Shown here: in pieces, positions 1-14,483 of the stretch
Position numbering within the stretch: position 1 is the stretch's first letter
Layout: each line of letters opens with the position of its first letter
Assembly (NCBI RefSeq): GCF_900496995.4
Contig: NC_044013.1
Coordinates: 42,297,554 to 42,361,553 of the forward strand
Direction: 5' to 3'
DNA length: 64,000 nt
Origin: Aquila chrysaetos chrysaetos
Taxonomy: Eukaryota > Chordata > Aves > Accipitriformes > Accipitridae
The notes under the pieces: model-generated
Database searches by the model: none
The model's input: the letters and a program-made list of their open reading frames with translations, nothing else
What the model was told of the DNA's origin: nothing
Position numbers and translations under genes: made by a program

Positions 1-3000
1 GTGGGTCCTGAGAGCTTGATCCCTGAAATAAATAGATCTTGGGCTCCTGAACCAGCTAGGGGCCTTTGGAAATACTATGCCAAGTAAGGAAGCTGGCAGC
101 TCAGCTGGGTGTAGGTCCTAATCGCCCACGTCGCAGTCGTGTGCCCCAGCCGTTTGGACATCTTGTCTATGCCGTGCAGTGATGCTGAATGGCTGCATCT
201 AACTCGCGCTGCCTGGAGAATGAGTTCATCTATCTGGTGCTGGAGAAATCTGCATTTATGTTTTGTATGCTCTATAAATTCAGTGTCATAATAAAAAGGA
301 TCTAAATCTTTACTGAATAATTCATTTTCATGCATAGCGAAGAAATAATGACCTATATTATATTCCATCTATCATTTAGTAAGTTCTTGAGATTGATCGG
401 CCGGTGGGTTTCGGAAATCCCCGATGACTAACAGTGCGCTGCGGGCTGGCCTGCCTGTTACCCAGATGTGGCTTCACCTGACAAACATTATTTAGACAGC
501 ATTACAGAGGGGCGATACACTGGGGAGCTGCCAGGAAATCAAAGATCATTTAAAATGCAGAATATGTCATTGCAAACAATTGGTCTTCTTGAGGCATCTC
601 TGCCTTTGGCGTTACCCCCAGTGTCTACGGCAAGCTACAGAAACACACTGGGAGATAAGCTTTGCCAACCCTGTCTCGGAGAAGATACGGCACGGAGGAA
701 GGAAGCGACGTCTTTGGGGGTGGTTTCAGACTGGTCGGGGGGGGGGTCAGGGAGGGTTGGCCAGATACAGGTCACGTCTCCAAAGAGCTGGGAGAAGGCT
801 TTCTACGTCCCCCCCGGCATTCGTAACGGAGGATGGGCTTTCAAGTGCACAGCACCCAGCAGCTTTCTTGTGATATTTGTAGGCAAAATTTCAACAGAGT
901 ACAGACTTAGTGGGTTAGATATTTTTTATTTTGGCTTATTTTAGGCTGCCCATCCTTTAACATCCACCTGCCTTTCCTAGTGGTGAGCTCTACCCGTCTT
1001 CCCAGGTTGCCAGTCCCTCTCTTTGTTACCAGCTGCTGAATCACGTGAAACGAAACTGCAAAACACAGCACGGAACGCTGCCCGTCCAAAGGATTTGCAG
1101 GTACCCGCGACCAGGCGCTGGCCCTGCTCCAGCAGCTTGCCAGGGAAAAACTAACAAAAGCCACTTGAATTTGGCTGCACATATGGGAGTTAGTTACTTC
1201 AAAACATGGCGGCCAGTCCCTAAACCGAAACAGGTTACCCCAGAACCAGTAATTTTAGGGAGGCAATACCGGTTCACACCTCGTGCCCATGTGGCTCTAG
1301 ACTTTCTGGGTAGACAGTGAAGTTTCTCCCGGTGGAAGTTCCAGATCTGCATCGCGTTGTTTCAGCATCTTGCTAATGAAGACATGACACTGACCTTATT
1401 AAAAACATCAGGATTTTCATCTTAACTGAGAAAACAGCATTTTTCAACTGTTTCAAAAGAAGAATAAAACCCAAATATTATCAGGCCCATCTTTTAGATG
1501 ATAAGGGTGGGGGGAAGCTCTGTGAGGAAAGATTTCAAAGCCTGCTTTGTTTTCATCAGCTTTGAAATCAACAGACAGCCCTGAGAATCTTGTTTTTCAG
1601 AACTAGTGTTTAATTCTATTTACTACTTCCAGGCAATTCTATATATATACACCGAAAAACCCAACCAGACCACTTTAAACAAATCCTCCTGCTTTTTTCA
1701 GATGTGTCATTTCTCCTGTGGGTAGGATTGCAGGATACAGATCAATTAAGTTAGAAACAAAAACAAAGTGGGGAGAAGAGGCAGGGGAAGAAGAGGTTTT
1801 GTTTTGTCCCTGCGCGGCTCTCCCCGCTTGATCTGGCTCAGGTGCCCATCCTGCAGACACCTTTACTTCACCTGAAGGAGGGGTTCGCTAAGGATTTTTT
1901 TCAAGGACCTTTCCTCAACCGCGTTGGCTGATAGCAGCTGGCAATCCCGCCACCCGTTTCTGTGCTGAGAAATATTTGAGCAACCGGAGCTATCCCTTGC
2001 GTCGCCCCTCGCGACGGGACGTTTTGGCAGCAGCTTCCATCAGACCGGCGCTCGCTTTGCTCCGCTGTACCTGGCCGTGCCGGGCAGAGGCTCAGCCGCC
2101 GGACGGGGCTCCGGCACCGCCACCGGTGTCCAGCCCGCGCCGAGCCCCGGTGCAAGCAACAGCCGGCAGCCGGACATCCCCGTGCTGCTTCTGTGGCCCC
2201 GGTCCAGGAAAGCACCTCAGAGCCTGGGCAATGCCACCGCCTCTTGCCGGTGTTGGGCTGCGGGGAGACGCGCTTTTTGGGCCGCGAATACTTGTGGCTA
2301 GAGTTATGCCAGGAATCCCGTTTCCTTCCCTCTCCCAAAACGAGGCTGTTTACCTTATCTTTCTACCTGATTAATTGTTACCAGAGGCCTTTAAGATCCT
2401 CTGACAAACTGTTCCTGAAGTCCAAACTAATATTATTAACTATGAATCTTCTCCCATAAATAATTCCCAGAAGTAGATCAATGCTACAACTGAGCCAATG
2501 GGTTCACTGGAATCATTTCTTTCTGTTACTCCTGGATTTTTTTTCCCCTGTCGCCACTAATCAATTATGATGATAAAACTACCCTGGAACACCCCCAAAA
2601 TAAAGATAAACAGTGTGTATTATCAGAGGCTGGGAATGTGCACAGCGCTGAAGATGCGTTACCTTCTCTGTGGCACATTTGTTTTCCCCTACAGACAGTT
2701 AAAGGGAAAAAAAAAGGAGGCACAGTAAATGAATGGTCTGGATGTAACACAGCATTAATTCCCTGACCTTCTGCATTGAGTGACTACGAATCTCAATCTC
2801 AATTATTCCTTTCATGATGGAATCTAAAATAGACACAGCAAGTCCTCACATTCTTGCTCAAAACCAGGAGAGATGGAATGAGACGAGCCAGCCCGATCAT
2901 TCGGTACTGAAACCACATTCATTATCAGTTCCATGTCATTCAAAAAAATTGACTGCAGGAGAAAGCAAGAGCATCCAAGGAGAATTACTGCAAAACATGC

Positions 3001-4379
3001 ACTGGCAGTATCTGTATAAATACAGACACACAGTTATGTATGCATATGCACTTAAAATTCACAAGTCTGAAGCTGCATCAGGGGTAGGAAAAACAAGTCA
3101 CTCCCCAGAGGGCATCATCGCTATAAATTTCCAACAGGCAGATCAAAATTGATGAAAACACCCTGAAAGGTTGATAAGCAAAGCTCACTCTCTGGAGGCG
3201 GTGGGGATCCCCGCAATTCTGTGCGTTCATCCCCACTAACAGGGACAATCCGGGGGAGCCCGTTACGAGACCTGGACGCACCACACAACCTGGCGAGGCT
3301 CAAGGGTGGGAGACCACGTGTGATGAGGCCCAAGGAAAAGGTAACGGGAACCACTTATTCTGCACGGTTAATTGCTCTGCAGATCATCTCTGCAGTTACG
3401 TCCCAAAGCATCTGCGTTCAGTGGCTGACCTCATGGTGAGAACAAAGAATTTTTCAGAATTGCCTGGCTGTCGGGAGCACGGGCAGGACACGTCCCGCCA
3501 TGTCCCCTCGCCCAGACAAGAGGCACTGCGGTGGCCGCTACTCTCCGTCTGGAGTATTTTGTCCCTTTAACCGTCTGAGCCATACGCTCCTCTGGCCAAT
3601 GGTCACATGTTGAAGCTTTGGCATTCCTGCACCTCTGGCACACTGGAAATGGCAAAACCAGCAATTTCTGGTGTTTCCTGTCCAGACTTTAGAGAGTTAA
3701 CTAGTTTATTTACTTCTCTCCAGTTAATCAAATAATTCTTATGGCTGATACAGCAAATTCCATGACCATTAAGTTCACATCAAAGGAGATGCGAGCAAGA
3801 AAGTTTCCATGAAGCTTTAGACTATCTCAGCACAGATCTCCAATGGGTATAAAATTGTCATAGTTACACTAGCAATGTATATTGGCTGAAGATCAACTGC
3901 TCGTGCACGCACCTTTGAAGGTATTTTCCTGCAGCTGAAAAGCAAGGACAAAAAGGCCCCCGACCCAACTGTGCGAGCCTCTCCATGCGAGGGGCTGTAT
4001 TCCCAGCTACAGTCGGCCCCGTTACAGCGGCACGGCACGGCACTGTGCAGGCAGGAGCCTCGCTCGCCGAACGCAGTGGCTGTTACCGAGGCTCCTTGGT
4101 CCCCCCAGCCTGGATTTACCTTTAACGTAATTCACTGACTTTCCAGCAGCAGATGTGAATTGGACTCCTAAGTTTGCCTTTCTGGCCAGGGCCTGGCGTA
4201 CCATGTGGGAAGGCTGCAACAAGCCTGGGAGACAAGAAGTCGTATGCAGCCTCTGGCCGTATCTTAAATTCCAGCATTGCATGCCAGGAAGAAATGTGCC
4301 TGGTAAATGTAGCCGTAACTACATTAAACCACCATAATTTAATTCTAACCACATCATTACGGAGGTGCAGATCAGATAA

Positions 4380-5000
4380 GCATGAAGAGCTCGGGAGAGA
4401 CGAAGCCGGAGTTCGCCCGCTGCGCCGGGCTCACGGGAGCCGTGCCCCGCCGACAGCCGGCCCAACCCCGCGCACCGCCGCACCGAGCGGATTTCGGGCT
4501 CGGGGAGCATCACGCTTCCTCCTCGTGGGACGTCGCACGTGTTTAAACTGCAAACCCACCTCTGCAGAAGGGCATCCTCCGCTCCGACCCGCCGCCCCGT
4601 GAAAACGCTGCACCTGAAACGGGCAGATCTCTGCACCCCCTCACCGGGGAGGGTATTTTGATCCACGTTGACCTTTACCAATCACGCGCGGTCCTTCTCG
4701 CATCCGAGAGGCTTCGTCAGCGCATTCGTGCCGGGGGTGGACGATGGCAGGGCTTGCTGAGCAGGGGAGCGCTGGCAGCCCGTGGCTGAGCTGCCGTCCC
4801 GACAGCCCACGATGCTCTCCAGCCCTTCGCCGTGGTGCCCGGGGATCTCCAGCATCCCGGCCCGGAGCCCGGCGAGGGGATGCGAGTGAGGAGGAGTCGC
4901 TGGGCCCCCCACGACGTCGTCCATCCACACGGACCGCTGCCCGAATGCCACCCTCCCTCGGGGCATCAGTGCCTTGGCCAAAATCATGCCAGACCACCAC
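4380..5000. promoter_or_regulatory. CpG-rich patch, function unknown
   Basis: The local density of CG dinucleotides is clearly above that of the flanks. No first exon, TATA box or known coding start is evident. It could be an orphan CpG island or an enhancer; this is inferred from composition only. Confidence 0.35.
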
Positions 5001-7597
5001 GTCTGGCCGTGGACCAAAAAACAATCTTTGCGTTATGACCGAGAAATGTCCTCATACCAGGGAGCATTCTTTTCGCATATTTAAGAAATTGCTCGTCCTT
5101 AAGCATCCTCTTCCCTTAGATTTAAAACACTGATGCTCTGACTGTCAAGGTCCTGGATTCCTGGTCTGACTTTTGGGCAGCCACGAGATTAACTCTTTTT
5201 TTTCCAAATCATCTTAAGCAGAGGTTAATGCTGAACTTGTGCTTGTGCCTTTGCTGAATCAGGGCTTTGCCGACTTCCTGCTTTATTTATTTGGCTTTCT
5301 GTGATTGCTGAGCCGAGATGGCAAGGATCCTACCTTGAACCACCCCCGGGACTTCTTGTGATAAAAAGCGAAGGCTGCAAACACTGTGGAGTCTCTGCTG
5401 CATTAAGAGAGTAGTTTCATGAAGATTCATGTCTTTCATATTGTGCTATGGAATTAAAGAGCTGAGGAAAATCACTTTCGAGGAAGTGAAGATCTACTGC
5501 AGCAATTTAGATGTAAACATAATTAAGCAACTGGTCCTGACATACCCGTCCCTTCTTGGCCAAAGTTCAACTGGAGTTTTCATCGATATTAAGCTCAAGC
5601 GATGCAAATAATTTGAACAGGCTTTGTCAGGAAACTAAGCTCCAAAAGAGATTTTGTGTGACAAGATCTATAATAATGCTCCCCTCAGCCCTTTTGAGCC
5701 TGATCCAGATCTTGGGTCCTTCATTTCTCTTCCTGCATGGTCCACCTGCCACATGGCGGCTTAATATTCACACTTAAACATGTATAAAAGCCGGTGTGAG
5801 CCACAGATGACAACACAGCAAACCTGGTTTTCAGACTCCAGATACCAAATCAAGAAATGCTGCAATCACATGTGGAGCACTACCCTGTAATAAAGTCACT
5901 CTGCCACTTCATACTTATTCAAATTACTTTGATGCGTTAATTTCATACTGAAGGCTCTTGGCTGGGTCGGGCACCGTCTCTCTCTCCTCTAACTTAATGC
6001 CACATCAGGTATCGCGTGTCCTCCGGGAGGTGGCACGCAGCCACATTAAACTGGCGTAGGTGCCCTGCCGTGTGTTCTGGCTGAACGCGACAGCCCTGAA
6101 ATTACGTCCCTCCATCCCACCCGCAGCGGTTTGCCTTGCGGCGTGATGAGGTGGGCTGCAGAGCCTGGAGCTGGGGCGAGCCGGGACCCCGGGAGAGGGA
6201 GACTTCTAAAACCCCTCTTAAATCAGTTAATCTACAATTGCGGGAGCCAGGTTGAGAGCTCCCAGTGTTGGATCAGAAACGCTACAGCCCCATGCCTCAA
6301 AAAACCAAACCAGTACAAAATCCACTCTGCCCAGTTAAAGTTAGTTCAAAGCACTGCATACGCATGACTGTGCCTCGGCAGATGTTGTCCCAGATTGGGT
6401 GCAACTTTTTTTTTTAACACAGCCTGGGCACGATGAACGCACACCCTAACCAATTCAACCGAAAGAGGACTGTGTATTTACCCCTGATGCCAATCGTGTC
6501 CGTCCTGCCCGCCAGCCCAGCAGCACGCAGACCCGGCCCAAGTTGCTGAAGAATCAGCTTCAGGGCAGGTCTGCAGAGCTGCACTTACTGAAGCAAAAGT
6601 GATTCAAACCCCGGTCAGCCACGGGATTTTCTGTGCAAGCTTTTCTGAAGTAGCTCAAAACTGGCTGGCACAGGGTTAGTTGTACACTTAACTGCCTGAA
6701 ATAAGAACTGGGGATTGAACACTTGGGTTTGGTAACTTGTTTTTGAACAGGCACAACTACAAATGTGCAATTTATAAGTGTAAATACGCTTACAAACTGG
6801 TTATAGCTAAGCAAAATCACACTGCTCTTAAGCTGAGCTGGAAGCATCGAGCTTTGGTGGTGATATTTAGAGCTTTCCCGAGTCCCTGGGTGTGGAGTGG
6901 TTTTCTAAAATTGCTGGGTTTTTTCTTTTCTTTTTGTTTAAAGTAAATGTATAGTCTTTGAAGCTCTGAGGGAAGAACTTGAAAAATGTGACCTTTAGAG
7001 CTTTGATACAGACAACAAATAAAAAGAATCCAAAGGACAATCCCTTTAAAAATATACGTGGCTATTAGCGAGCAGAGAAAGGAAATAAGGATGACATGTT
7101 TTGCTTGGAGGCCAAGATTGATGGCAGCTTCCTATGTTATCCTTAAAATATTGGTGGAATAACACGGTACTGGCAAACATCTGCTGCATGCGACATTGCC
7201 TGCCCGATTTTGCAGGACCAGGTGCTGTCTGGGTTCAGGGCTCGCTGGGCTGAGCCACCAGCCGTGCACGGACCCGAGGCATCCGTGTTTGCAGCAGAGC
7301 TGGTGCAAGGTTGCTTGAGGAGGCTGAGGCTAAACGCGCGGCGGCACTCCAGAAGGTGACATTTGCTTAGCTGGTGCTTGACAGCATTTCAGCTTCACCT
7401 TTCCAAATCAAAATCTCCGCATCTTTTGGAACCATGCCTAGAGGCCCACCAGGATCCTCAGCAGCTACTCTTCACGCTATTTCTTATCAGGATGCTCTTT
7501 CAAGGAAAAGAAAAAAACTTGGAAAATTTGCACAATACTTAGCTGGGGTGGACAGAGTCTGCTGGACTTGTTCTTCCTGACTGAGGCCATTTTGGAG

Positions 7598-7681
7598 TAA
7601 TACATCATTAAAGCTCTGTCGCTCTCATGATGTATTAGTGTAATGCATCATCAGAGCAGCATTGCTCCAGTGATGCATTAC
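7598..7681. repeat. Two adjacent inverted repeats sharing one arm motif
   Basis: First stem: TAATACATCAT (7598-7608) pairs perfectly with ATGATGTATTA (7627-7637). Second stem: 7640-7658 pairs with 7663-7681 over 16 of 19 positions around a 4-nt loop; the arms begin GTAATGCATCA and end GAGCA. All four arms carry TAAT(A/G)CATCA. No transposon ends or flanking duplications are clear. Confidence 0.8.
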
Positions 7682-10600
7682 TCGTCACATAACGTTAGCC
7701 TCTCACCACCCGAACATCCACCAGCAAGAACATGTTCAGGACAGCCAGTACATTTTAATTTATTATTTTCGAAAACTTCTGGAAACTTGCGCTGTTTATT
7801 TTGAAACTTGGTTTTCTTTCCTTTTGGGTATGCAGCTGGAACTGGCAGTACCGTTTTCAGGTGCCTGCAGAACCATTCCTGGAGAATACCCCACAAGCTT
7901 TACTGTGCCATGCTACTTAAAAGGTGAAAAGGATTTTGGGAACAAACTGAAGCCAATGGAACACCCCTAAGGTTTCTTCACCTTTTACATTGTGTGTGCT
8001 GGCAGCCCAGATGAGTTATGTCTGCAGTTTATCCAAAGAACGAGTATTGCAGGGATTGCAGTCCCACAAACGTCCTCAGACTCCCCCCAGCTGCCAAAAG
8101 TAGGTTGAAGCCAAGATTTAGAAAAACTTACAAGCCGAGGGTTAATTTATACTCAGATTCCCCACCCAGACACCAAACTCCTTGGGCCGCGTTTCCCACG
8201 GATCATCTCAAAGCCTTCGGTGGTACTTAGCTGGTGGGAAACGCTGCGCACAAAGGGCCGAGGAGGAGTTCAGTTTGCATCGTCTGAGCCCACGTGCCTC
8301 CGCTTCCATGTTTAAGCCAGCAGGCTTTTTCTCAAGATTCCCAGCATTGTTATCTGGAATAACCAGCAACTTGAGCTGGGATACAGCGGGACATTTAAGC
8401 TCGCGACTGCCCCTGCGTCTAGGACAGAGGAACGGGGGAGACCGGTGTCACGTCTGACTTTGACCTCTTCCACATCAGCAGGTCTGCCCCGACGTGGGAG
8501 CTCCCCACCAGCCACCGACGACACTTGCGCAGCCTCAGCTCCGGAGCAGCCCTAAGCGGGCAGCACGGGCAGGAGAGCCCAGACCCGGGCAGAGGGGACA
8601 CTGCGGATGGGGAGGGTGAGCATCACCCCAATCCCTCCTCCCTTGGCAGGGCTTTGCTCCTCTTCCCCCGGTGCAGAGACGTCGCTGGAGCTCGCGCCGA
8701 GCGGTGGTGGGGCTGGTCCAGGGACGACAGCCCAGCAGTGCTGCTCTCTGTTCTGCATCTGCTTTGAAAGACGCCAAATAAACACAAACTGCACGGGACA
8801 GACCCCCATTCTTGCTGCTGATCTCTCTTCGGGAGCAAACCCCGGCGTGACTCTGGCTGGAAACATCTTCCTCGCCTGCGCGGAGGAAGCTTTGCAACCA
8901 CCGAGGGCTCTCCGCATGCTTCCAGGTGTCTGTGGGATTTCTCATAAAACCATCATCCGGGTAAACAGGCAACAACAAAGCTACTCAGCAGACTACTTTA
9001 AATATAATCTGATGAAGAAATCCGACCTGAAAGTTTAGTCACAGCAGCCCATCACACTGTTTTGGAGACAAATTTCTGAACCTTTCCCTTCAAACGCACT
9101 CCTCCTGCGGCGTGTATCGCTCATCAGTGTAGCTATCGGATCAGCAAAGCGCACAAAGCTTTTTGCCATGAAAGTGAGGGGTGGCTTACCGCATTTCAGT
9201 CATCTCCTTGGTGGCCAGAGGGATAAATCCAGCAGACTAAATGTCTCCAAAAGCTAGAGAGAGAGAGTTGTTTCCGAGGTTCTTAGATTTTTAATCCATT
9301 TTGCTTTCATTTTAGTACAGTGCATCTCTAAGACCCATTGCAGACGGTGCCCCCCATCACACATGGGGGAAGAACCAGAGGGAAATGCAGGAACTGCCAC
9401 CGCAGATGAGGACACCGATCCGCACAGCTCAGTCCTGGGGGGGGGGAGTTCAGCAGGAGTAATGCCGTCCATAGAGGTACAAAATTCCTTACCTTAGGGG
9501 GGAAAGCCCTGAAGCCTTATTGCTCCTATCCCTTTCAGATAGCTGCCTTTGTTTTTTAACCCTGGTTGTAACTGTCCAAATATCCCGTGTTTCCCCTGAG
9601 AGTTTCTCATCCTCCTCCGAATTTCCAGCCCAGCACTGGGAGTTACTGGAGACTGAAAAAGACTAGGAATTTTGCATGTCTGTGCCAATCCATTTCTCTC
9701 TGCATTGATTTTCCCATGGTCGGAGCATACCATACACACACAGAGTTACAGTGGCACAGGGATGGATGGCACCCAGCCTGACATAAAACAAAAAGCCATC
9801 TAATACATAATGGACCCTTCAAAATATTTTGAATACATGGTGGATCAGGATGATGAGTTTATATCTGAGCAGTTTCCATCCAGATTAACTGTACTGTCAC
9901 ATCAGGGCTGGAAAAAAAGTCCTGGAAATACCATGTGAAGGAGAGGAACCGTGGTCTAGAGGCTGAAATCCTCAGTTCTGTTTCAGGTGCTGCCTTTTAA
10001 ATGTTGAGAGACATGAGGGAAGCCACATTTTACCTTGACGACTCCCTTCCTCCCTGTCTTGAGCGTTATTCCTCCAGTTTCCTGCACCGGGGCTACCCCT
10101 CACCACGCAGCCGAGCGGCTCTGGGCAGCAAAGGGCTTCTGCACCGGGACGAGGACCGCGGTGCGTCCCTTCCCTCTTCGGCATCCCCGTGTGACAGTCC
10201 TGTGCATCCGTTTGACGCAAGTATGATTACAATCCCACCGTTAATACAAGTCACTCGAAGGAGCAGGTGATGGGCAGTAACAATTATCAAAGCCTTCTCT
10301 CTTTTAAAGTCGTCTTTTTTAAAAATGCATGGAAGTTTAAAATACTTTTTACAGTTACTCCTCCCTCCCCTTTTTGCTCACCTCCTTGTACCGCTGTGGT
10401 TTACCATAGGTATAACGCTGCTGGTTTGAATCAATACAGGGACAGTATTTGGCTGTTCTGTATCAACAACAACAACAAAAAAACCCCAAATTAAAACCAA
10501 CACAAACTTAGCTGAGAAAGTAATAAGAAGGCAAACTCAATTACTGTTTCATCTGGCATTATTGTAGCTTTGCAGCTCTTTGTCAGGGACTTCTTCCAGG

Positions 10601-10839
10601 CAAAATTGGAGAGATTATCTTGTCTGGATGTTATGAAGTAGCTAATCCCTTCCGCAAGTGGAGGAGAGCCAAATGCTTCACGTTGGGCCAATAGAAGTGT
10701 AAATATGGTAACAAAGTGCTGCCACCGGCTCTCCCTGGCTGACCCTCCCCTCCCCTCCAAAGGCAGCCTTTTGCCAGGGCTTTGCTCCTCTCCCCGCACC
10801 TTTGCAAGATACCAAGATTTCTCCAGGATCGCCCCTTCG

Positions 10840-11330
10840 CAGCCCAGGAGCCGATCGGAGCTCGCGGCTCTCCCCGCGGCCCCGGCACAGCCCTCGGCGC
10901 CGAGCCCCGGCCGCACACCCCGCCTGCTCCACCGTCCCCGGCAAACGAGCCCTGAGCGCAGCCGGCGCGTCAAAGCGCACACCCAACAGCGCTGGTCACA
11001 CCAACGATTAATTGGTTTAACGAGACCAGCGTAACCAGCATTAAGACAGCAACCGGCACCGCAACGCGGCGGGTCGGCGGCAAGCGGGGAATTGCTCGCC
11101 CAGCCCTGAGAAGGCAGCTCGGGGTGAGAAGTGGGAGCCATTTGCGTGTCCCAACGCTGGTACCCGCAGCACGAAGGGCTCCAGCAAGCATGGCCCAGCG
11201 CAGAGAGGGACGGCGAGGTGTTTGGGAACCGAGAGCCGCTGGCAGGCACAGGGCTTTGGCAGCAGGTGAGTAAATCCCCCCCCGGAGCCGGCGGATTCGG
11301 CGCGCTGTCTCCTCCGCCGCTTGTGGGGGA
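10840..11330. promoter_or_regulatory. CpG-rich patch with plus-strand splice donor
   Basis: A GC/CpG-rich block of ~500 bp includes GGCAGCAG|GTGAGTAA, a full consensus donor at 11266. This could be the first exon of a non-coding RNA. A further CpG-rich stretch continues at 11400-11850. No protein family is recognisable in either strand's open frames. Confidence 0.4.
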
Positions 11331-13162
11331 CAAGAGGAAAAAGGTATTTTTAGAAAAAAGAAAGGCCGCTGTTTAATGTCACTGTGCTAAGTGAGTTAGC
11401 TCCGTTCCAGCTCTGCCGGCGGCAGACATCCCCGCCGGGCAGCGAGAAAACTGCTCCTGGGACGCAGGGACTCCCCCCCAGCAGGCACCCCGGGAAAGTC
11501 ACCGGGACTGGAGCAACACCACTCTTCAGGAGAATCTTCCCGGCGAAGAGCAGAGGATTGATCCTGCTGCGATGGAAAGGGAGGCAGAAGCCCTGTCGTT
11601 CCCGCTCCGCGTCGTTGACCCCAGCAAAGCCAGAGGCACGCTGCCGCCTTCCCCACGGCATCGCCCGCGTCCCAGCCCGGACCACCCCGCCGCAGCCGGC
11701 TCTCCCCCCGTGTTACCGTCGGTCTGCGCGAGGAAGAGGGCGGCGTGGAAGGACGAGGTCTGCCCCGCGAGCTCCGTTATCTGCCCCAGCAGACTGCAGC
11801 AGCTCTCTCTCCCTGTAAAGCTCCTCGAGCGGAGGTGAGGATGAGCAGGACGCTCTGCGGCAGGGCATGGGGTAGTCGCCTCGGAAAGCAACATCAGGAA
11901 AAAAAAACTACCCACCTGTGTTGTATTCACTAGATTTTGTATGGCATATATAAAAAACCTCCAAAGCCATTATTTCCAGTAAAGACAGAAATCTTACTTT
12001 CATGTAAGAACGGCTATTTTTTTTGCCACATGTAAGCAGGGTAAGGTTGCCTTAAACAGAGATTCGTGAAGGTCTAATCTTTAATCACACTGTACATTAA
12101 CCCAGAGCAACATATTTATGTAAACAGCACTGACACAACTAACACCTTTCGGCTCAGCGAGAGATCTCTATTACAGCCCTGAGAAAAGGAAAATCACAAG
12201 CCCTCATACATCACCATCTCCGGGATGAAGCCCGCTTGCCCTCCCTCTTCCGTAACAATAACAGAGAGACAAAACAATCTCTCACCTGCCCATCCACCCC
12301 CCACTCCCCTCCGAAACCCAGAAGCTCAGGTAAGAAGTATTTGCAAAGCCAGGGAAATGCAGAAGGTTGCTCAGCTGGAAAAACTGACCAGCCACTCAGC
12401 CCTGTACCTATGGATGTGTCTGTGTATATACACACATGTATATATTTAATGATAATTACTTCTTTTCAGCAGCAAGCGATGTGCCTGTTACAACCAAAAA
12501 TGATTTTGCTATTTCGACGTCGGGAAATCTGCAAGTCAAAGGTGAGAGAACGACTGCACAGAGCAGCCAATATTAAAAAATCACAATCTGGCAGCCAGCA
12601 GCAGCCTGCGATTTCTGGGAGAGCTGGATTGCCAATCATTTTTATACCTCTGCGCTTTAAATAGCAATAATGTGTTGAATGCGAAATTGCCTGTGCTGAT
12701 GTGGTTTGCTTCACACTATTAAAATACAAGCACTGGGACACATATTACACATTTGTGATTCTTCAGAGACATTGTTGGGGGAAAAATACAAACTCCAGTA
12801 GAAATTTGGGGGAGGGGGGACCCAAGAGGTAAAGGGGGAGGGAGAAGTGGACAATCGGGTCTCTGAAAGATCACAAGCATACAAAAGGAAACAGGGAGAA
12901 CACTGTTCAGCTCATCTGGATATGCCCAGGAAACAGCCAATTATTTCAAAGTCACTAGAGTACATTAAGTGACGGAGATTATTTCCTGTAACGTTTATTC
13001 CCTATTCGGTTACCATTTGTTTTGCTTTGGTTTGGCCCATTCCTGATCAATGCTCGATCCAGCACCTGAGCCCCTGTTTTGGACCTCAGCTGCCGCCGTG
13101 CTTTCCTACAACATTTTTCCCTTTACAGAGACAAAAGCACCAGCAAAAGGTGCCCGCTATCA

Positions 13163-13260
13163 TCGCGCCCGTTTAACAGAGGCAGAGAGCGGCTAAGCGA
13201 TTTGCCTAAGGAACAGGTAGGACGGCCGTGGAGGAGGTGAGGGCAGAAACCAGCTCCAGC
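13163..13260 (-). mobile_element. Probable MIR fragment
   Basis: GTTTAACAG, then AGGCAGAGAGCGGCTAAG and GATTTGCCTAAGG align with the reverse-complemented MIR core (usual: AGGCACAGAGAGGTTAAG ... ACTTGCCCAAGG). The 3' half is weak. Confidence 0.5.
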
Positions 13261-14483
13261 ACTCTCTTCGTGGAAGATACCTGGGTTTGCCAGCAAGCCG
13301 GCCGGCGTCCCGTGTTACACGCTGGCTCATGTCAACCTCCCGCGGAGCCTCCGAAGGACCGGCGGTGCCACCCGCACCGCAGCATCCCTCCACGCAAAGG
13401 CTGCTGCAGCTCCGTCTGCTTACGGGTAATTCCAGCGAGCGCAGCCGTCCTGCCGCGCCGGCGTCCGCTCCCACGGGAGCCGTTTAGCTGGTTCAAGAGC
13501 AAAACCGAAGGTATGATGAAGCGTTGTGATGCTGCGCAGGTAACCTGGCTCCCAAGCGAGTTTGGGGTTTGTAGGACTTGTCCTACCTGTGCCTGCTGCG
13601 GTGTGCCTAACCCAGTGTCTTGCATCAGACGAAGGAGCAAAGACTCCTGCAGGACCTTGGGCGGTTGCTTAAACTGCCCTCTCGGCATTTGGGTCGAGCA
13701 CCCAAATCCCACCCTCAAATCATAAAACTGTTCCCATTGCACACCTTCCTACGAGCAGCCGGTCAGTTTTGCCAGGACTTTCCAAGAGCGTCAGTAACCC
13801 TCTGGCAGCTTTGCCTGGGCAAGGACGCACAGTGCTGAATCCTTACCAAACATATTGCTTTGCATCTTTGTAGGAGCGTTTTTCCTCCTGAATCAGGTAG
13901 TCATTATGCACTCTGACAGCCACATAACTCTTTTTGGATGAACAGATCCCTTAATCTATGATTTTACAGCCTTACTTATATACAAGCACCCACGTATAAT
14001 GCGTATCTGTATAAAAAAGTACGCAAGCCATCTCTGCATAAACAGCTATACTCCTGAAAGAGGAAAAAACTATGATATATGCACAGCATTATTTCTGTTC
14101 GTGTAAGAAGTTATTGCATGATTCATTAATCTCCACCCTGCTTTCTGCTCTCTACCAACACCCCTCTTCTCTGTCAACATATAAAGAGCACTTTCTCAGT
14201 CACACCGTCCAGGTGCCAAAATTCTGCAAAGCCTCTCAAGAATAGGACGTTCCTAGCTCAGATGTATAAAGAACATGGGTTGAGGGTGAATAAAATAAAT
14301 GAAAAAACACACGCCTTTAATATTCTCAGGATTAGTTTTGCTACAGCATCATCTAGCGCCCTGGGCCAGGCTGGGTGGCCGCTGTGCCAGGAGCGGTACG
14401 GAGGAGCAGCGGGATGGGGGGTCCTGCCGTCGGGAGCACGGCAGGCAGGTGAGACACGGGAGCGGGAGGTGCAGAACTGGGAT

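Noticed and set aside
75-368. 97-codon minus-strand frame starting MEYNIGHYFF
   Set aside because: The composition is protein-like, but it matches no family I recognise and has no clear splice or promoter context. It is left uncalled.
9948-9996. Possible tRNA-derived SINE piece (GTGGTCTAGAGG... TCAGTTCT... TGCTGCC)
   Set aside because: It is too short and needs a deletion to fit; not distinguishable from chance.
10491-11333. 280-codon open frame on the minus strand
   Set aside because: It coincides with a CpG-rich patch, has overlapping open frames on the other strand, an odd Cys/Trp/Arg-rich composition and no recognisable domain. RNA evidence or conservation would be needed to revive it.
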